From positions 30,758 through 55,279 of the forward strand of contig DBZU01000040.1 in NCBI GenBank assembly GCA_002311285.1: 24,522 nt of DNA. The letters are read 5' to 3'. Both the position numbers and the translations under genes were made by a program. This DNA comes from Dehalococcoidia bacterium UBA1152. GTDB lineage: Bacteria; Chloroflexota; Dehalococcoidia; Lucifugimonadales; UBA2962. Numbering within the stretch: position 1 is the stretch's first letter; each line of letters starts with the position of its first letter. The notes under the pieces are model-generated. The model was not told the origin of the DNA, made no database searches, and saw nothing but the letters and a program-made list of their open reading frames with translations. Below, piece after piece: positions 1-6,863 of the stretch.

Positions 1-2
1 CT

Positions 3-683
3 CCTAGTTTGTGGTGGTATCAAGATATGCTTAATAGTACTGGACTAATGAATGCCCTCAAAGCCACAGTGCTCGTCGCGTTAGAAACAGCAGCTATTGC
101 AGTAGTCATAAGTGCTCCAGCAGCGTATGCAATAACAAGATTCAAATTTCCAGGAAGAGGTTTAATAATTTTTATGAGCCTGCTACCTATGCTTATACCA
201 GAATTTGTAACCGGAATGGCTATCATGTTAATGCTAAACGGTTTTGGGGCTCACCTATCATTACACACCATTGCAATCGGACACGTTACCCTTGCCTTAC
301 CTTTTGTATTTTTAACAATTTTGGCTCAACAATACGGGTTTGATCGACATATCGAAGAAGCGTCTCAAGACTTAGGATCAACCCCTCTCGGAGGATTCTT
401 CAAAGTCACATTACCTCAGATGATGCCCGCACTGATTGCAGCTGGATTCTTAGCGATCACCGTGTCATTCAATGACTATGTAGTATCATTCTTGCTTACT
501 GGCACAGACACTACATTCCCTGTATTTATTTTTGGCCTCCTAAAGAGCGGAGTGTCTCCAACAGTAAATGCAGCAGGAAGCTTATTATTAGCAGCAGTGG
601 TGGCGTTATTGATCATTGGGTTAGTAAGACCATGGAGAATTCTCTTTAAAATTCCTAAAAAATTTCGTCCTTCTTGGCAATAA
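3..683 (+). CDS. ABC transporter permease, PotC-like (5' end cut by window)
   Basis: Inner-membrane permease subunit of an ABC importer of the spermidine/putrescine type. The frame is open to the window edge, and the TTG at 9 lies inside the gene: residues after it match the part of PotC that follows the first membrane helix, so the N-terminal helix is missing here. Counting from the TTG, hydrophobic segments lie near residues 17-40, 52-77, 87-107, 138-165 and 190-208. The EAA loop that docks on the ATPase is visible at about 117-137 (EEASQDLG, then TLPQ). It precedes the binding-protein gene in the same direction with a 155-base gap, the usual permease/binding-protein neighbourhood. Family assignment is firm; polyamine as substrate is an inference, since related systems carry other cations or organic solutes. 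Confidence 0.9.
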   Translation, partial: PSLWWYQDMLNSTGLMNALKATVLVALETAAIAVVISAPAAYAITRFKFPGRGLIIFMSLLPMLIPEFVTGMAIMLMLNGFGAHLSLHTIAIGHVTLALPFVFLTILAQQYGFDRHIEEASQDLGSTPLGGFFKVTLPQMMPALIAAGFLAITVSFNDYVVSFLLTGTDTTFPVFIFGLLKSGVSPTVNAAGSLLLAAVVALLIIGLVRPWRILFKIPKKFRPSWQ

Positions 684-701
684 ATAATACCGAAAACAGC
701 C

Positions 702-734
702 AAAATCTAAGTAAAATCTAAGTAAAATCCAAGT
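702..734 (+). repeat. Three tandem 11-bp repeats upstream of the binding-protein gene
   Basis: The unit AAAATCTAAGT occurs at 702-712 and 713-723, and as AAAATCCAAGT at 724-734 (one mismatch). Eleven bases is close to one helical turn, so a protein binding each copy would sit on one face of the DNA. The repeats lie 105-137 bases before the GTG start of the binding-protein gene. A possible -10 (TACAAT, 774-779) is downstream with no good -35, which would suit an activated promoter. The repeats are seen directly; the regulatory role is speculative. Confidence 0.5.
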
Positions 735-838
735 TGAGCTTACGATACGCGTGCATAAATCCAATAAAAGTATTACAATCCCCCGAAAGTGCGATTATTT
801 TATTATGCGTTCGCGTAAAACAGCTGGAGGTATAAACA

Positions 839-2044
839 GTGAGTGATATATTAAGTAAGATGTTTAATCAGGACATTAGTCGCCGACAATTCCTCAAAAG
901 AGTGGCAATCGGAGCTGGTGGGGCTATGCTAGCAAGCCCGCTAGCCAGTATGGCTGCGTCATGCGGAGGAGCAAAAACGGTTAATATTAAAGTTCTTGCC
1001 TGGGGAGATAAATTAAACGACGAAGTAAATGACGATTACAAGAAAATCGATGGCAACAGTGTAACGTTTACCATCTTCACTGAAAACCCAGAGGCAATGG
1101 CTAAAATCAAATCTGATCCAGGGGCTTTTGATACGGTATTCATAGATGGTTTGTGGGCCAATGGGCATTATAATGCAGGCACCATAGTACCAATCGATTT
1201 TAAAGGGATGAAGATCTATGACGACTATTTCCCTCAATTCGCTGACCTTGCTCCGTGGCAGCTGCCTAACGGCAACACGTTGGCAATACCTCATGCATGG
1301 TCTGCTGATGGAATCATGTACAACAAAGATGAAGTAGACATTGGTAACAATGTAGGTATGGATATTTTGTTTGATCCAAAATATGAGGGCAAGGTAGCCA
1401 TCTACGATTCTTTCTATCGAAATTTCTTGAACGTTGCGCCAGCAGTAACATCTGCAGGCATCTTCAAGGACATGCATGTCAAAGCATCGATCGACGGCGG
1501 ACCTGAGGAAGATGCTTATGACTTGTCACAAAGCTATCTCGACCAGACTCTTGCAGAAATGCTTAAAGCACGAAAGAACTTTAAGATGATTTGGCAGGAT
1601 ATCGACGAAATTACAAGGGCTCTAGTCAGTGGTGAAATATGGTTGGCCATTGGTGGTAACTATATTACTCAGAACTGTTTAGATGCCGGTGCAACAAACA
1701 TTGAGTTCACAAACCCAATGTCTCATGACATCATGGGTTGGGTTGATGGACAGTGCGTAATTAAGAACGAGCAGTATGAAGACAACCCAGACGCTGTGTT
1801 GTCATGGCTGGAGCACTATCATAACGCTGAATCTCAAGTTAAGATTATTGGAAACACGTGGTTGGCTTCCACAAGCCGAGCTTGTTTGGATGGCCTAGAA
1901 AAGGCATTCCCAGACGGCAAGGAACGTGTAGCCAAGCTTGCAGCTAGAGATACCAGTACTGTTGAAAAAATGTCGTTGCTGCGACCGTTAGCAAACCCAG
2001 GTCCTTTCCAAGATGCCTGGGCTGAATTCCTAGCAGCTGGATAA
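839..2044 (+). CDS. Tat-exported extracellular solute-binding protein, PotD/PotF-like
   Basis: Captures the ligand outside the membrane and delivers it to the ABC permease encoded just upstream. The N-terminus carries a twin-arginine signal (SRRQFLKR, residues 14-21) followed by a Gly/Ala-rich hydrophobic stretch. A cysteine at residue 42 after MAAS could be lipidated, but the -3 position is Ala rather than Leu, so a lipoprotein anchor is only possible. The body has the periplasmic binding protein pattern of PotD-like proteins, including the FDPKYEGKVAIYDS segment near residue 180. GTG start 839 is chosen because GGAGG lies at 826-830, 8 bases upstream, and gives a correct Tat signal. Length of 401 residues is slightly more than PotD. 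Ligand unknown; Tat export suggests folding, possibly with a cofactor or metal, before secretion. Confidence 0.92.
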   Translation: MSDILSKMFNQDISRRQFLKRVAIGAGGAMLASPLASMAASCGGAKTVNIKVLAWGDKLNDEVNDDYKKIDGNSVTFTIFTENPEAMAKIKSDPGAFDTVFIDGLWANGHYNAGTIVPIDFKGMKIYDDYFPQFADLAPWQLPNGNTLAIPHAWSADGIMYNKDEVDIGNNVGMDILFDPKYEGKVAIYDSFYRNFLNVAPAVTSAGIFKDMHVKASIDGGPEEDAYDLSQSYLDQTLAEMLKARKNFKMIWQDIDEITRALVSGEIWLAIGGNYITQNCLDAGATNIEFTNPMSHDIMGWVDGQCVIKNEQYEDNPDAVLSWLEHYHNAESQVKIIGNTWLASTSRACLDGLEKAFPDGKERVAKLAARDTSTVEKMSLLRPLANPGPFQDAWAEFLAAG

Positions 2045-2074
2045 AAATAGCGAATAAAGTTAGAGGTGAGTTAA

Positions 2075-2278
2075 GTGCCGTTTAGGTTGGGTCCAACGGA
2101 ACTGATAATTATTTTAGTTATAGTTCTACTGATCTTCGGGGCTGGTAAGATGCCCCAGATTGGCGGCGCTATGGGTAAAGCGATTCGCAATTTCAAATCA
2201 GGCGTACAAAGCGCGAATATAGATTCTTTAGATGATTTGACCGAAAGCGAACCGGACACCTCGTCGCTGAAAAAATAG
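2075..2278 (+). CDS. tatA: Sec-independent translocase subunit TatA
   Basis: Small pore-forming component of the twin-arginine translocase. The 67-residue protein has the TatA plan: a short N-terminus with FRLGPTE, one membrane helix (about residues 8-22), the hinge FGAGKMPQIGGAMGKAIRNFKSG, then an acidic, unstructured tail. GTG start 2075 has AGAGG at 2062-2066, 8 bases upstream. It follows the Tat-signal binding protein by 30 bases and shares its transcript up to the terminator at 2306-2344, so substrate and translocase subunit are probably co-expressed. No tatC is in the window; TatA versus TatE naming cannot be settled, but TatB is unlikely given the length and the FGxGKxP hinge. Confidence 0.93.
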   Translation: MPFRLGPTELIIILVIVLLIFGAGKMPQIGGAMGKAIRNFKSGVQSANIDSLDDLTESEPDTSSLKK

Positions 2279-2305
2279 TTAGCACTATACACAGTTAAGA
2301 CTGTA

Positions 2306-2344
2306 GATAAACAGGAGTTAAATTTAACTCCTGTTTATCTTTTT
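2306..2344 (+). terminator. Rho-independent terminator after tatA
   Basis: Perfect 14-bp inverted repeat: GATAAACAGGAGTT (2306-2319) and AACTCCTGTTTATC (2326-2339), separated by AAATTT, which can itself pair and extend the stem. Five T residues (2340-2344) follow directly. It ends the binding protein-tatA transcript 28 bases past the tatA stop and separates it from the next cluster. Confidence 0.9.
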
Positions 2345-2356
2345 GGTTTATGGTTA

Positions 2357-2365
2357 TGCTATAAA
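2357..2365 (+). promoter_or_regulatory. Extended -10 promoter candidate for the phosphotriesterase-like gene
   Basis: TGCTATAAA: a TG-N extended -10 with TATAAA at 2360-2365, just after the terminator. No convincing -35 is seen, which is acceptable for an extended -10. Predicted start of transcription is near 2372, giving a leader of about 17 bases and no clear Shine-Dalgarno before the ATG at 2389. Confidence 0.4.
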
Positions 2366-2388
2366 GTCATTAAATTTTAGAATTCAAT

Positions 2389-3468
2389 ATGAGTACTGAG
2401 CTATCAGGCAACATATCAACTGTACTAGGTACAATTAATCCCGATCATGCGGGCATAACCTTAATGCATGAACACATTTTCGTTGACGGATCATGTTTCC
2501 ATACGATTCCAGATGAGGCATCTCTTCGGTCATTGGCAAACACAGAGATTACAGCAGAATTGATACGACACCTTGGTAAACATTGGAACACTATTCTGCG
2601 ACACATCCAATTGAATGACTTCAATAAAATGCTTAATGAGTTAAACCACTTTGTATTTTCTGGGGGTAAAACAATTGTGGAAGCTACAAGTATTGGAATC
2701 GGACGTGACCCGTTAGCCTTAACTAAAATGGCTAGGGCAACTGGATTAAATATTGTTATGGGATCCAGCTACTATATTCCTATCTCATATCCGGAATACC
2801 TAGAGCACATGACGGAAGATGATGTATACGATCAAATTGTCACGGATATAACTAAAGGTGTTGGTGATACTGGCATCCGCGCCGGGTTAATAGGAGAGGT
2901 TGGTATTGGAGGGTCAATATCTCAACTAACTGGACGTGAACAAGAGATGCCAGAGGAGAAAGTTCTAAGAGCATCTGCTAGAGCACAAGCTACAACTGGG
3001 GCACCAATGATTATACATCCAAGCCCTGTTAAAGAATCATTGCTTCAGGTATGTGAAATTGTCATTGATTGCGGAGCTGATCCGTCAAGTATAGTGTTCG
3101 CCCATATGGATGTTCAAACCAACATTAATATATTGGAAACTCTCACTAAGCAAGGATTCAACGTAGAATACGATGCTTGGGGTATTGAAGATACTGAATT
3201 AATTGATTCATCAGATGATGCTTTACAGCTTCCTAATGATAATCAAAGACTGTCTTACCTAAGACGGTTAATTGATAATGGTTATATTAACAATCTCATA
3301 ATTACACAGGATATGTTTTTGGGTTTACAGTTATTAGAATATGGGGGCAAAGGATATACCCATATAATTGACAACTTAAAGCCTCGCATGAAAAATTTTG
3401 GATTTACTACAAAAGAAATCGATAGTTTGCAAATATTGAATCCTAAGCGAATCCTTACTTTTAAATAA
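2389..3468 (+). CDS. Phosphotriesterase-family metal-dependent hydrolase (likely lactonase)
   Basis: Cytoplasmic TIM-barrel amidohydrolase with a binuclear metal centre. All expected ligands are visible: His27 and His29 (MHEH), a bridging Glu170 (LIGEVG), His210 (IIHP), His239 (FAHMD) and Asp308 (ITQD). The bridging residue is Glu, as in PHP-type homologues, rather than the carboxylated Lys of true phosphotriesterases; many Glu- or Lys-bridged members are lactonases. Length of 359 residues is normal. It begins a six-gene cluster (2389-6799) whose other members are dehydrogenases and a mutarotase-like protein, which favours hydrolysis of a sugar lactone or related ester over organophosphates. 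The ATG at 2389 lacks a clear ribosome site. Family is firm, substrate inferred. Confidence 0.9.
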   Translation: MSTELSGNISTVLGTINPDHAGITLMHEHIFVDGSCFHTIPDEASLRSLANTEITAELIRHLGKHWNTILRHIQLNDFNKMLNELNHFVFSGGKTIVEATSIGIGRDPLALTKMARATGLNIVMGSSYYIPISYPEYLEHMTEDDVYDQIVTDITKGVGDTGIRAGLIGEVGIGGSISQLTGREQEMPEEKVLRASARAQATTGAPMIIHPSPVKESLLQVCEIVIDCGADPSSIVFAHMDVQTNINILETLTKQGFNVEYDAWGIEDTELIDSSDDALQLPNDNQRLSYLRRLIDNGYINNLIITQDMFLGLQLLEYGGKGYTHIIDNLKPRMKNFGFTTKEIDSLQILNPKRILTFK

Positions 3469-3506
3469 AACAATAATTTAATAAAAAAAATAATGGTGTA
3501 ACAGAT

Positions 3507-3836
3507 ATGGAAAACTCAAATTCCCACAATACATTGTCCGGCTTCGGAGATGACCCTAAAATAACTCATCTTAAAGTTGGCACAGAACCACAAATTGTAG
3601 AAATACTGACCGATCCCTACGTAATATATCGATCAAATAGATATGCCCCAGTAGTTAAAGTCAAGGATATTGAATCGACTACGGAGTACATTCTCTACAT
3701 TAGTTCCACATCTTTGGCTCAAGAGCTAGAAGATATACGTACTTTTGATGGAGATGGATCCTTAATAGGCATCAAAGTCGCTCTAAACAAAGATAGCGAT
3801 GATCGATTCGCTAAATATGAAGTGTCGGTAGAGTAA
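3507..3836 (+). CDS. Conserved-looking 109-residue protein of unknown function
   Basis: I do not recognise this protein. It has no signal peptide, membrane helix, cysteine or obvious catalytic motif. Alternating hydrophobic and polar residues (for example VVKVKDI, EYILYIS, LIGIKVAL and KYEVSVE) suggest a small beta-rich domain, possibly an OB-like barrel, but that is only a pattern impression. The first 20 residues are polar and probably disordered. It sits between the phosphotriesterase-like gene (38-base gap) and the mutarotase-like gene, with only two bases to the latter, so the two are almost certainly cotranslated. A partner or accessory role for the enzymes around it is a guess from position. 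The spacing and frame argue strongly that it is a real gene. Confidence 0.7.
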   Translation: MENSNSHNTLSGFGDDPKITHLKVGTEPQIVEILTDPYVIYRSNRYAPVVKVKDIESTTEYILYISSTSLAQELEDIRTFDGDGSLIGIKVALNKDSDDRFAKYEVSVE

Positions 3837-3838
3837 AA

Positions 3839-4159
3839 ATGTTTTCAATTGGAACAGTTATGACGCTAAAACCAGATGGGTATGCTGGATATAAAAAAGC
3901 TCATAATGAAATTTGGCCAGAATTAGCAAAGATGATCCATGATGCCGAAATTAGTATGTCAATTTATCGGCATGGAAACTTATTATTTATACACGCGATC
4001 GCCCCTACCGAAGAAAAATGGAATAGCATCGGTGGTGAAGTTGCAGATAAATGGTATCAATGGATGACAGCATTCCTTGAGACAGACGACAATGGTAGAA
4101 CGATAGTGACTCCCTTAGACGAAGCCTTTTCATTCGGTTTATTTTCACAAAAACAATGA
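3839..4159 (+). CDS. L-rhamnose mutarotase family protein (RhaM-like)
   Basis: Small dimeric alpha/beta-barrel protein of the RhaM family, which interconverts alpha and beta anomers of sugars. The signature is clear: YKKAHNEIWPEL at 18-29, with His22 at the position of the RhaM catalytic acid/base, and a KWYQWM segment at 71-76. Length of 106 residues matches RhaM (about 104). No rhamnose isomerase, kinase or aldolase of the classical pathway is nearby, so the sugar may be another deoxy- or uronic-type sugar; family members are often misnamed for rhamnose. Its start lies two bases after the preceding stop, indicating translational coupling. The gene next to it downstream is 66 bases away. Confidence 0.85.
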   Translation: MFSIGTVMTLKPDGYAGYKKAHNEIWPELAKMIHDAEISMSIYRHGNLLFIHAIAPTEEKWNSIGGEVADKWYQWMTAFLETDDNGRTIVTPLDEAFSFGLFSQKQ

Positions 4160-4225
4160 GCGCCGAGTTCTAATGGTCCAAACTCAGACTCAATGAACTG
4201 GAAGGTAGTTTAACCAAAACTAAAT

Positions 4226-4882
4226 ATGAGTAATTCATCAAATAAAAAAACCAGTCGAACCAAAATAAATCGCTTACCAAAAAGAGGATATTATGATCAA
4301 GAAACCTTATACTCGATACTTGATAGCGCCCTAATATGCCATGTTGGCTATATCCTAGACGGAGAACCTAGAGTAATACCCACAGCGTTTGCAAGGATTG
4401 AAAATGAATTTTTCATCCATGGTAGTCGCGTTGCTGGGAACATTAAGGCACTAGCATCCGGGATTATGGCTTGTATCACTGTAACCAGATTAGACGGTTT
4501 AGTTTTAGCCAGGTCAGGATTCAATCATTCAATGAACTATAGATCCGTGATTATTTACGGCAATGGTACTAAAGTGCAGGAAAATGAAAAGTTAAATATC
4601 CTTAATGCTTTCATTGATCACTTAATTCCTGGGCGATCCAGTGACGGGTTAAAACCAATTTCTAAACAGGATCTACTTGATACTACTGTGATTAGGTATC
4701 CCTTGAATGAAATGTCTGCAAAAGTTCGGGTTGGCCATCCAAACGACGACGAGGAAGATTATGATTTGCCTGTTTGGTCTGGAATAATACCTATAATTCG
4801 CGAATTCGGTGAGCCAATAACAGACCCAAAAATGCGCCACACCACACCAATGCCAAATTATGTCAAATACTATAACAAATGA
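4226..4882 (+). CDS. Pyridoxamine 5'-phosphate oxidase-family flavin-binding protein
   Basis: Split beta-barrel flavoprotein of the PNPOx-like superfamily (NimA/flavin-nucleotide-binding type). Visible features are the N-terminal helix after KRGYYDQETL, strand DSALICHVGY (33-42), GEPRVIPTAFAR (47-57), the FIHGSRVAGNIKAL segment (63-76) that binds flavin phosphate in relatives, and MNYRSVIIYGNG (103-114). At 218 residues it has the size of the flavin-nucleotide-binding branch rather than of true PdxH. The ATG at 4226 is forced by an in-frame stop at 4211-4213; no ribosome site is adjacent, although GGAAGG lies about 20 bases upstream. Function in this cluster is unknown; FMN- or F420-dependent reduction is possible. 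Confidence 0.82.
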   Translation: MSNSSNKKTSRTKINRLPKRGYYDQETLYSILDSALICHVGYILDGEPRVIPTAFARIENEFFIHGSRVAGNIKALASGIMACITVTRLDGLVLARSGFNHSMNYRSVIIYGNGTKVQENEKLNILNAFIDHLIPGRSSDGLKPISKQDLLDTTVIRYPLNEMSAKVRVGHPNDDEEDYDLPVWSGIIPIIREFGEPITDPKMRHTTPMPNYVKYYNK

Positions 4883-4925
4883 ACCGTTAATTTTTTCATG
4901 AACTTAATGGAAGGGTGCTTTACAA

Positions 4926-5699
4926 TTGACTAAAAAAATATTTATAACAGGGATATCTGGAACTATAGGGACGATTCTCTCTAATTCTTTGTCAACAGAA
5001 TATGACGTTAATGGCCTTGATTCAAGTCCTGATGAAAGCAGTGATATCAATCATCAAGACATGACCGACTTAGATTCATGTTATAAGTTGTTCAACGGTA
5101 TAGACATTGTCATTGATTTAGCGGCAACGACTGATCAGTTCGCTGACTGGGAAGAAGTATATAAAAACAATTTTGTTGCTACACGTAATTCATTCGAAGC
5201 AGCCAGAATGGCTGGAGTTAAAAAAGTAATATTTGCAAGCTCAAACCACGCAGTGGGTAATTTTGAGCTAGACCCACCCTACAATAAAATAGTACAAGGA
5301 GATTATTCCGATATAACCCCTGGCAGTTTCAAACTCGTTGACGCAGACTGTCCTATAAGACCTGATGGGCCATACGGAATCGGTAAAGCCCTAGGTGAAG
5401 CAATTGGGCGTTACTACTCAGACATGTATGGTTTATCTGTAATTTGCTTAAGAATAGGTACCGCTAGATCTGATGATACACCACAAAATATCAGACATTT
5501 ATCCACCTTTCTTTTTCAGAAAGATCTCATTAATCTCATTAAAAAATGCATCGATGCACCGCCTGAACTAAAGTTTGGGATTTACTATGGAGTATCTGGC
5601 AATAAATGGAGATTTTGGGATATAAAAAATGCATACATAGATTTAGGATATAAGCCCACCTGCAATGCAGAAAGTTTTCGAAATAAATTAACTAAGTGA
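4926..5699 (+). CDS. NAD-dependent epimerase/dehydratase family SDR, uronate-dehydrogenase-like
   Basis: Extended short-chain dehydrogenase acting on a sugar or sugar acid. The Rossmann motif GISGTIG is at 9-15, an acidic Asp32 after strand 2 points to NAD(H), and the catalytic Tyr150-Lys154 pair (YGIGK) is present with Ser105/Ser106 in ASSNHAVG. The SSNHxxG segment is typical of uronate dehydrogenases and close relatives. At 257 residues it is on the short side for the extended family, also like uronate dehydrogenase. The start is TTG 4926: GGAAGGG lies at 4909-4915, and residues from there give a complete N-terminal strand. The stop overlaps the upstream possible start of the alcohol dehydrogenase. 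Substrate unproven. Confidence 0.85.
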   Translation: MTKKIFITGISGTIGTILSNSLSTEYDVNGLDSSPDESSDINHQDMTDLDSCYKLFNGIDIVIDLAATTDQFADWEEVYKNNFVATRNSFEAARMAGVKKVIFASSNHAVGNFELDPPYNKIVQGDYSDITPGSFKLVDADCPIRPDGPYGIGKALGEAIGRYYSDMYGLSVICLRIGTARSDDTPQNIRHLSTFLFQKDLINLIKKCIDAPPELKFGIYYGVSGNKWRFWDIKNAYIDLGYKPTCNAESFRNKLTK

Positions 5700-5707
5700 T
5701 AATAAAT

Positions 5708-6799
5708 ATGAAAGCAGCTGTATTAAGAGAAATAAATCAACCTTTATCGATTGAAAATGTATCGATTGACAGCCCTAAGCCTAGCGAAGTATTAGTCCAA
5801 ACTAAAGCGTCAGGAGTATGCCGAAGCGATCTTCATTATATCGAGGGAAGCTATTCTCATGACCTGCCGGTGATACTTGGTCATGAAGTTGCTGGGGTAG
5901 TTATAGAAGTTGGCAATAACGTCTCGTATCTATCCCCTGGAGATACAGTTGTAGGCTGCATATCTATATTCTGTGGCAGATGCGAACGATGTCTTGGAGG
6001 TAGACCTGCACTATGCTTACGAGACCCCATTTGGGGACTTTTAAGAACTGCTGAAGATCGTCCAAAACTATATAAAGGTAATGAAACGATAAATCAATTT
6101 CTGCGGCTTTCGTCTTTCGCAGAAATGATGTTAGTCCATGAAAATGCTTTAGTTAAGGTAGATCCGGAAGTGCCTTTTGAGCAATTAGCACTGGTGGGCT
6201 GTGGAGTTACAACAGGATTGGGAGCAGTCCTTAAAACAGCGCAGATAGAGGCTGGATCAACAGTAGCAGTCATCGGCTGTGGCGGAGTTGGGCTCAGTGC
6301 TATCCAGGGCGCACGAATCGCTGGTGCATTAAGAATAATAGCCATAGATACCGTAGGCAGTAAACTTGAAATGGCAATTGCGCACGGTGCTACGGATACA
6401 GTTAGTGCTCTTTCCAATAACGTTGTGGAAGAAGTAATAGAGATGTCTAATGGTGGCGTAGATTATTCATTTGATGCATTAGGAATAAAAGTAACCGCTG
6501 AACAAAGTTACGATATCATTCGCCCAGGAGGCACTGCAACAATTGTTGGCCTAATCCCAGAAGGAGTAAAAATAGAACTTGACGGAGCCGGATTTATAGA
6601 TGAAAAAAGAATACAAGGGTCATGTATGGGCTCAAATCAATTCAGAACCGATATGCCTCGTTATATAGAGCTATACAAACAGGGCAGACTTAAAATTGAT
6701 AGCCTTGTTTCCCAGAGACTTAAAATTGATGAAATAAATAAAGCTCTTGAAGACATGAAAACTGGCGAGATCGCCAGAAGTGTAATTGTTTTCGATTGA
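5708..6799 (+). CDS. Zinc-dependent alcohol dehydrogenase
   Basis: Medium-chain dehydrogenase/reductase oxidising an alcohol with NAD. Catalytic zinc ligands are visible as Cys38 (GVCRSD), His59-Glu60 (GHE) and Cys165 (GCGVTTG). The structural zinc lobe is complete (Cys89, 92, 95, 103). The nucleotide motif is GCGGVG (190-195), with Asp214 after the next strand indicating NAD preference. The pattern is closest to class III and NDMA-type enzymes. ATG 5708 is preferred over GTG 5696 because MKAAVL is the standard beginning of this family; the GTG would overlap the preceding stop by four bases and add only four residues. It is last in the 2389-6799 cluster and probably acts with the SDR before it. 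Length of 363 residues is normal. Confidence 0.92.
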   Translation: MKAAVLREINQPLSIENVSIDSPKPSEVLVQTKASGVCRSDLHYIEGSYSHDLPVILGHEVAGVVIEVGNNVSYLSPGDTVVGCISIFCGRCERCLGGRPALCLRDPIWGLLRTAEDRPKLYKGNETINQFLRLSSFAEMMLVHENALVKVDPEVPFEQLALVGCGVTTGLGAVLKTAQIEAGSTVAVIGCGGVGLSAIQGARIAGALRIIAIDTVGSKLEMAIAHGATDTVSALSNNVVEEVIEMSNGGVDYSFDALGIKVTAEQSYDIIRPGGTATIVGLIPEGVKIELDGAGFIDEKRIQGSCMGSNQFRTDMPRYIELYKQGRLKIDSLVSQRLKIDEINKALEDMKTGEIARSVIVFD

Positions 6800-6844
6800 A
6801 AAATTAATCTATGACTTTTATATAGTTTAAATCATCAGCATATT

Positions 6845-6853
6845 TGCTATACT
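6845..6853 (+). promoter_or_regulatory. Extended -10 promoter candidate, near-leaderless transcript
   Basis: TGCTATACT: a TG-N extended -10 with TATACT at 6848-6853. A weak -35 (TTTAAA, 6826-6831) is spaced 16 bases. The ATG at 6864 is only 10 bases after the -10, so the leader would be about 0-4 bases and no Shine-Dalgarno is present. It shares the TGCTATA core with the site at 2357-2365. Confidence 0.45.
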
Positions 6854-6863
6854 TCGACTTTCT

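Noticed and set aside
1013..1477. 154-residue minus-strand frame
   Set aside because: Lies wholly inside the solute-binding protein gene, has no ribosome site and no recognisable domain; antisense shadow.
5696..5707. GTG at 5696 as start of the zinc alcohol dehydrogenase
   Set aside because: It would add MIIN before the family-standard MKAAVL; the ATG at 5708 fits better, although the GTG overlap with the SDR stop is not impossible.
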